Below are positions 13,953 to 17,435 of a stretch of 17,435 bases of DNA, piece by piece. A program made the position numbers and the translations under genes. How positions within the stretch are numbered: position 1 is the first letter of the stretch; the number at the start of each line of letters is the position of its first letter. This stretch comes from Candidatus Gallibacteroides avistercoris (GTDB lineage Bacteria > Bacteroidota > Bacteroidia > Bacteroidales > CHK158-818): NCBI GenBank assembly GCA_018714665.1, contig DVNA01000124.1, positions 1-17,435 on the forward strand, given 5' to 3'. A model generated the notes under the pieces. The model had not been told where the DNA came from and made no database searches. It worked only from the letters and a program-made list of their open reading frames with translations.

Positions 13953-15275
13953 TTAGCGGATTCTGTCTTTTTGGTAAAGAGCATCGACCATTCGTTTGTA
14001 ATAAGTATAAAGCTCCTTCCATCGGTAATAGGGTTGAATGTCGGAGGTAACCGGCAGGAATACTTCCTGTTCGTTAAGCAGTACCTTTACAATAATTTCG
14101 TTTGAATCGTTGCGGTAAAATATCCATTGGATATTTGCCGCCATGGGAGCGATGCCGAAGTCTTGCCACGAAGCAGCCACTTGCCGAAGATTGTCTATCC
14201 GGGCCGAGGCCTGTGGAATACCCAACAGAGCAGCAAAGGGAATCAGCGTTTCGGCATGGGCGAATCGGATATCGGCACATATCCCGTCGGTCTCGATGGC
14301 CTGTTGGGCCGTAATCAGGAAATCTTCTAACAGCGGTGCGGCAATATCTACCGGTAACCCTTGTCCGATGGTTGAGGGCCCTTTGAGCAGGTATTGCCTG
14401 AGGTTGTTGTTTTCCCAGAACCGTCGGGCGTCCTGTATCGGAAAAATATCTTCCATCGGAAACTCGATGTCCATGTCCGGAAGGATGGCATAGATTTGAA
14501 AAAGTTTGTTTGAGAAATCTATCAGGGAGTCATTCGATACCGCAAAACCGGGGATGAAAAGACTCTTTTGTACCTGTGCCACCGAAGAGTTTTGGTGAAC
14601 GAAAGAATTATATACGTTTTCCCATCCACCTCTTTCCTTGTACGCGTTATAGGCTGGATTGCAATCGAAAAAGCGTAGAATGGAGTCGAACTTTGTGCCG
14701 GATTCACTGTGGATGATCAGGGTCGGGTTCAAACTTTTCAACTCAGCGATAAAACTTTCCATGCTTTCGATACAGCGGTGTACGTTGGTCGAGATACTGA
14801 AAATGGTCATGGAATCACCCCGTACCGGGTCAAAAACAGCCGGATAGTTGGTTATCATCCTTCGGGCTATGTTGCGTTGTTCCTCTTTCCCCAAGGCGGT
14901 AAGCTCTCCCCATCGATCTTCCGACAGGACGGAAAGTTCAGTTAAAAAAGAGTCTATCTCTGCCCCTCGTGCCGTTAGCCTATTTTGCTGTTTGGCGCTG
15001 TGTAGAATCTTCAAGACCTGGGTTATTTTGGAAGCAGAGCTGAGATACCGCGCTCCGTGCCGTCCTACATGATTGATATAAAACGGCGAATATCCGGCCG
15101 GGGGGGCGCTTTGTTTCCTGGGTTGGTAAGCGTATGGCATGGCCGTGCCGGAACATTGCAGCCGCGATATGCGTTCAATCGGAATGTTGTTTTGTGCCAG
15201 TGGCTGAGAGTAGGCAGGTATTCCCACCAGGCAACAGACCAGGATAACACCCAAGTATATGTTGATACCTTTCAT
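13953..15275 (-). CDS. secreted histidine acid phosphatase, MINPP-like (branch 2)
   Basis: A 440-residue protein with a signal peptide (MKGINIYLGVILVCCLVG, probable cut after AYS at 21-23). The catalytic motif is RHGAR (72-76), with His73 as the phosphohistidine nucleophile. The proton-donor motif is HAE (340-342), which in branch-2 histidine phosphatases marks the multiple inositol polyphosphate phosphatase (MINPP) type rather than the HD of ordinary phytases and acid phosphatases. Length fits bacterial MINPP enzymes, such as the Bacteroides thetaiotaomicron one, which remove phosphate from inositol hexakisphosphate. Expected location is periplasm, outer surface or outer-membrane vesicles. 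It lies 192 bases upstream of the WG-repeat gene on the same strand, with that gene's own -7 box in between. It is divergent from the DUF418 gene. Substrate is inferred from the motif only. Confidence 0.85.
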   Translation of the reverse strand: MKGINIYLGVILVCCLVGIPAYSQPLAQNNIPIERISRLQCSGTAMPYAYQPRKQSAPPAGYSPFYINHVGRHGARYLSSASKITQVLKILHSAKQQNRLTARGAEIDSFLTELSVLSEDRWGELTALGKEEQRNIARRMITNYPAVFDPVRGDSMTIFSISTNVHRCIESMESFIAELKSLNPTLIIHSESGTKFDSILRFFDCNPAYNAYKERGGWENVYNSFVHQNSSVAQVQKSLFIPGFAVSNDSLIDFSNKLFQIYAILPDMDIEFPMEDIFPIQDARRFWENNNLRQYLLKGPSTIGQGLPVDIAAPLLEDFLITAQQAIETDGICADIRFAHAETLIPFAALLGIPQASARIDNLRQVAASWQDFGIAPMAANIQWIFYRNDSNEIIVKVLLNEQEVFLPVTSDIQPYYRWKELYTYYKRMVDALYQKDRIR

Positions 15276-15413
15276 TTTATGGGAGCGTTTGTTTTGACGG
15301 TTTACAATGAAAAATGGTGGAGTTATTTCTCAACCGGCCGTAAATATAAACAAAATTCAGGCGAAAAAAGATCTATTTTTTCCTTCATTAAAATTAAACC
15401 AAGAGCGGAATTT

Positions 15414-15444
15414 TTTGTCACATATTCCGGTATTACTATGTTGA
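15414..15444 (+). promoter_or_regulatory. weak candidate promoter of the DUF418 gene
   Basis: TTTG (15414-15417), a 19-base spacer, then TATGTTGA (15437-15444). Spacing and -33 box fit, but the -7 box matches TAnnTTTG only in part. The gap 15276-15488 between the divergent genes holds no other feature I can support. Confidence 0.3.
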
Positions 15445-15488
15445 AATATTAAGATATAAAAAACGCTGATTCTGTAATAAAAAAAATT

Positions 15489-17435
15489 ATGGCACAAAAT
15501 GTAACTCTTTCAGATCCAGAGCATCGAATAAAGATGTTAGATGCGTTAAGAGGGTTTGCCCTGTTGGGAATATTGTTAGTACATATTTATCAGCATTTCG
15601 GAATATTTTCATTCGGAATGATGGGGCAGGGAGAAGAATCCTCTTTCCCGATGTTTGATTCTGCGGTACAGTGGTTGTCCCAGCATGTCATGACAGGAAA
15701 GTTCATTAATATTTTTGCCTTTTTGTTCGGATTGAGTTTCTTTATCCAAATGGATAGGGCCGCCCAAAAAGGCGAAGATTTTAGCAGGCGCTTTTTGTGG
15801 CGTATGTTGTTTCTTTTTGTTATCGGGATTATCGGCGATTGTTTCTATCCAGGCGACGTATTGGCTATTTATGCCGTTTTCGGAATGATTATTCTTCTTT
15901 TGTTCCGGTTTAAGAACAAAGTCTTGATGATAATTGTGGCCCTTTTACTGTTGGGAGTGCCTCGTATGCTGATCTCCGCGTATGAAGGGGTAACAAAGAC
16001 AGAACAGGCAGACAATGAGCAAAATATGCCCGATTTTGGTACGCCTGGAATGAGTCCGGAATTTCCAGGCGGACCGATGCCGGAAGGGGTTCCGATGCCG
16101 GCAGAAGGAGGAATCTCTCCTGCTGCCACAGAGGGCTCAGTACCGAAACAGGCAACACCTCCTTCCGGAGCGGCAGTTCCGGCTAACGGAGTACAATCAG
16201 GAGCACAAGCTGGACCAGGAAATGCAGACGGAGCACAACCGGGAGGAAACCGTCAGCAAGGTGGACAAATGGCTGTTGGCCAGAATCGTGGTCAGATGGC
16301 AGGTGTACAATCAGGCGGAAACCGTCAGCAAGCCAGGCAAATGGCTGCTGGCCAGAATCGCGGTCAGATGGCAGGTGTACAATCAGGTGGAAACCGTCAG
16401 CAAGCCAGGCAAATGGCTGCCGGCCAGAATCGCGCTCAGATGGCAGGCGCTCAGTGGGGCGGAAACCGTCAGCAAGGCGGACAAATGGCTGCCGGTCAGA
16501 ATCGCGGCCGGATGGCTGGTGTACAACAGGGCGATAACCGTCAGCAGAGACGTAATTGGGCAGCAGGCGATTCAATAAGACAACGATTTCCGGTGGATAC
16601 CACGCAGGCTGGGCGCGAAGCCAGAAGAGCTCGGAGACAACAGGCTTTTGCCGAAGGCGGACAAGGTCGTTTTGAACGGATGGACTCTTTACGCCGACAT
16701 CGGTTTGCCGGGGATTCGCTGGCATTTGACAGTATGCGAGGAAATTGGAATCGCCAAGGATGGGACCGTGGAAACCGGGATCGTGCAGACCGGCCTGATT
16801 TTAGGCATGGAGGACCAGACTCATTCCCGGGTTTTGAAAGAGAAAAGCCCTCTTTCGTAAAATCGGTTTATTATAATTTGACAGGGGGCGTTAAAATGAA
16901 ACTGAAATCCCAGTTCGGTTCATTCGGACAAGGTTACATGACATTGGCCCTGTTTATCTTGGGATTGGTTATCGGGCGTTCTCGTTTCTTTGAGGAGGCT
17001 CAAACCCGGAAAGGCCGTAATATGGTTATTTTTGGAGGATTTGTAGTCGCTTTGCTGGCATTGAGATATATCATGTCGTTATTTACACCATCAGAAGCCT
17101 CTCCGGCAGTGGGTGGTGGTAGTGAGCAATCACCCTCTTATTTCCTGTTTGCCCTGGAAAATATCCAGACCGTATTGTTCTCGGGAGCATTGGCAATGGG
17201 CTTTATCGTTCTTTATCAAATGAAAGGTATCGGTAAATGCTTGGATCTGATGACTCCTTATGGCCGAATGGGATTAACCAATTACGAATTCCAGAATATT
17301 ATCGGATCTATTCTCTTCTCGATGTGGGGATTGAGTGCCTTGTTCGGCGGATGGAGTGCCGGACAGTTGTTTATTCTCGGGTTGGTTATTTATGCCGTAC
17401 AGATTCTTATCAGTAAATATTGGTTGAAATATTAT
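15489..17435 (+). CDS. DUF418 family membrane protein with large repeat-bearing insertion (3' end outside window)
   Basis: The frame from ATG 15489 is open for 649 codons to the window edge. Residues 13-33 (RIKMLDALRGFALLGILLVHI) are the typical DUF418/YeiB start, and five hydrophobic helices follow up to about residue 164. After an insertion (about 168-455) the canonical DUF418 half resumes: YMTLALFILGLVIGRSRFF (483-501), further helices, and YGRMGLTNYEFQ near the end. Family members are multi-pass inner-membrane proteins related to membrane acyltransferases, with no established activity. The insertion is Pro/Gly/Met-rich (about 178-210), then Gln/Gly/Ala-rich repeats (252-361), then Arg-rich (about 354-450). 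Counting helices with the positive-inside rule puts it in the periplasm. Only the last part, probably ending in a GPLEWLWR-like motif, should be missing. No frameshift is seen across the join. Confidence 0.85.
   Translation, partial: MAQNVTLSDPEHRIKMLDALRGFALLGILLVHIYQHFGIFSFGMMGQGEESSFPMFDSAVQWLSQHVMTGKFINIFAFLFGLSFFIQMDRAAQKGEDFSRRFLWRMLFLFVIGIIGDCFYPGDVLAIYAVFGMIILLLFRFKNKVLMIIVALLLLGVPRMLISAYEGVTKTEQADNEQNMPDFGTPGMSPEFPGGPMPEGVPMPAEGGISPAATEGSVPKQATPPSGAAVPANGVQSGAQAGPGNADGAQPGGNRQQGGQMAVGQNRGQMAGVQSGGNRQQARQMAAGQNRGQMAGVQSGGNRQQARQMAAGQNRAQMAGAQWGGNRQQGGQMAAGQNRGRMAGVQQGDNRQQRRNWAAGDSIRQRFPVDTTQAGREARRARRQQAFAEGGQGRFERMDSLRRHRFAGDSLAFDSMRGNWNRQGWDRGNRDRADRPDFRHGGPDSFPGFEREKPSFVKSVYYNLTGGVKMKLKSQFGSFGQGYMTLALFILGLVIGRSRFFEEAQTRKGRNMVIFGGFVVALLALRYIMSLFTPSEASPAVGGGSEQSPSYFLFALENIQTVLFSGALAMGFIVLYQMKGIGKCLDLMTPYGRMGLTNYEFQNIIGSILFSMWGLSALFGGWSAGQLFILGLVIYAVQILISKYWLKYY
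16242..16571 (+). repeat. four 72-bp in-frame tandem repeats plus a degenerate fifth
   Basis: Units begin at 16242, 16314, 16386 and 16458, each exactly 72 bases (24 codons), with a partial, diverged fifth from 16530. The protein unit starts GGNRQQ and continues with GQMA or RQMA, AGQNRGQMAG and VQS. Units 2 and 3 are nearly identical at DNA level over most of their length, suggesting recent duplication by slippage or unequal recombination. Unit 3 ends in AQW and unit 4 in VQQ. They lie wholly inside the DUF418 gene insertion. Confidence 0.92.

Noticed and set aside
15057..15452. 131-codon plus-strand frame spanning the phosphatase start and the intergenic gap
   Set aside because: It lies antisense to the signal peptide region of the phosphatase, has no recognisable motif and ends in non-coding A/T-rich DNA.
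16242..16571. Tandem repeats considered as a CRISPR array
   Set aside because: There are no unique spacers. Units are contiguous, in frame, 72 bases long and diverge like protein repeats.
16183..16725. Long open frame on the minus strand (180 codons) across the repeat block, and a plus-strand frame at 16222-16578
   Set aside because: Both arise because the 72-base repeat is a multiple of three, which repeats any stop-free frame. The DUF418 frame is continuous on both sides and has real family motifs.

Overview
The window looks like a chromosomal segment of a Bacteroidales bacterium (phylum Bacteroidota). The evidence is the gene order ilvD-ilvB-ilvN-acyl-ACP thioesterase-ilvC, which is known from Bacteroides and relatives; several promoter -7 boxes of the Bacteroides type (TAnnTTTG); weak or absent Shine-Dalgarno sequences; and family content (WG-repeat secreted protein, MINPP-like phosphatase, META lipoprotein). 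I cannot fix the genus. There are no rRNA or tRNA genes, insertion sequences or CRISPR arrays.

Layout. Positions 1-634 (minus strand) hold a truncated PlsC-type acyltransferase preceded by a small coiled-coil protein of unknown function. Position 917-2605 is ettA, the ABC-F translation factor, followed by two hairpins. Position 2817-9107 is the branched-chain amino acid operon. It has a consensus promoter, a 32-codon leader peptide rich in Leu and Val, mutually exclusive antiterminator and terminator hairpins, then ilvD, ilvB, ilvN, an acyl-ACP thioesterase and ilvC, and a strong terminator. IlvBN condenses pyruvate (or pyruvate and 2-oxobutyrate), IlvC reduces and isomerises the product, and IlvD dehydrates it to the 2-oxo acids of Val, Leu and Ile. 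The leader would let the cell sense charged Leu- and Val-tRNA before transcribing these genes.

Position 9186-10219 holds an odd pair: an acyl-carrier-protein-like protein without the phosphopantetheine serine, and a family 2 glycosyltransferase-like protein whose acidic metal-binding motif is altered. Position 10369-11385 is a lipoprotein with an N-terminal META domain and a C-terminal region resembling the MliC lysozyme inhibitor. It converges on a minus-strand block across a bidirectional terminator. That block contains a secreted WG-repeat/TPR protein (11490-13760) and a secreted MINPP-like histidine phosphatase (13953-15275).

Divergent from the phosphatase, 15489 to the window end is a single uninterrupted reading frame for a DUF418 membrane protein. 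It carries a low-complexity insertion of about 280 residues, with four 72-bp tandem repeats plus a decayed fifth, probably facing the periplasm.

The two observations I rate highest are the complete peptide-leader attenuator in front of ilvD and the repeat-bearing insertion in the DUF418 protein.
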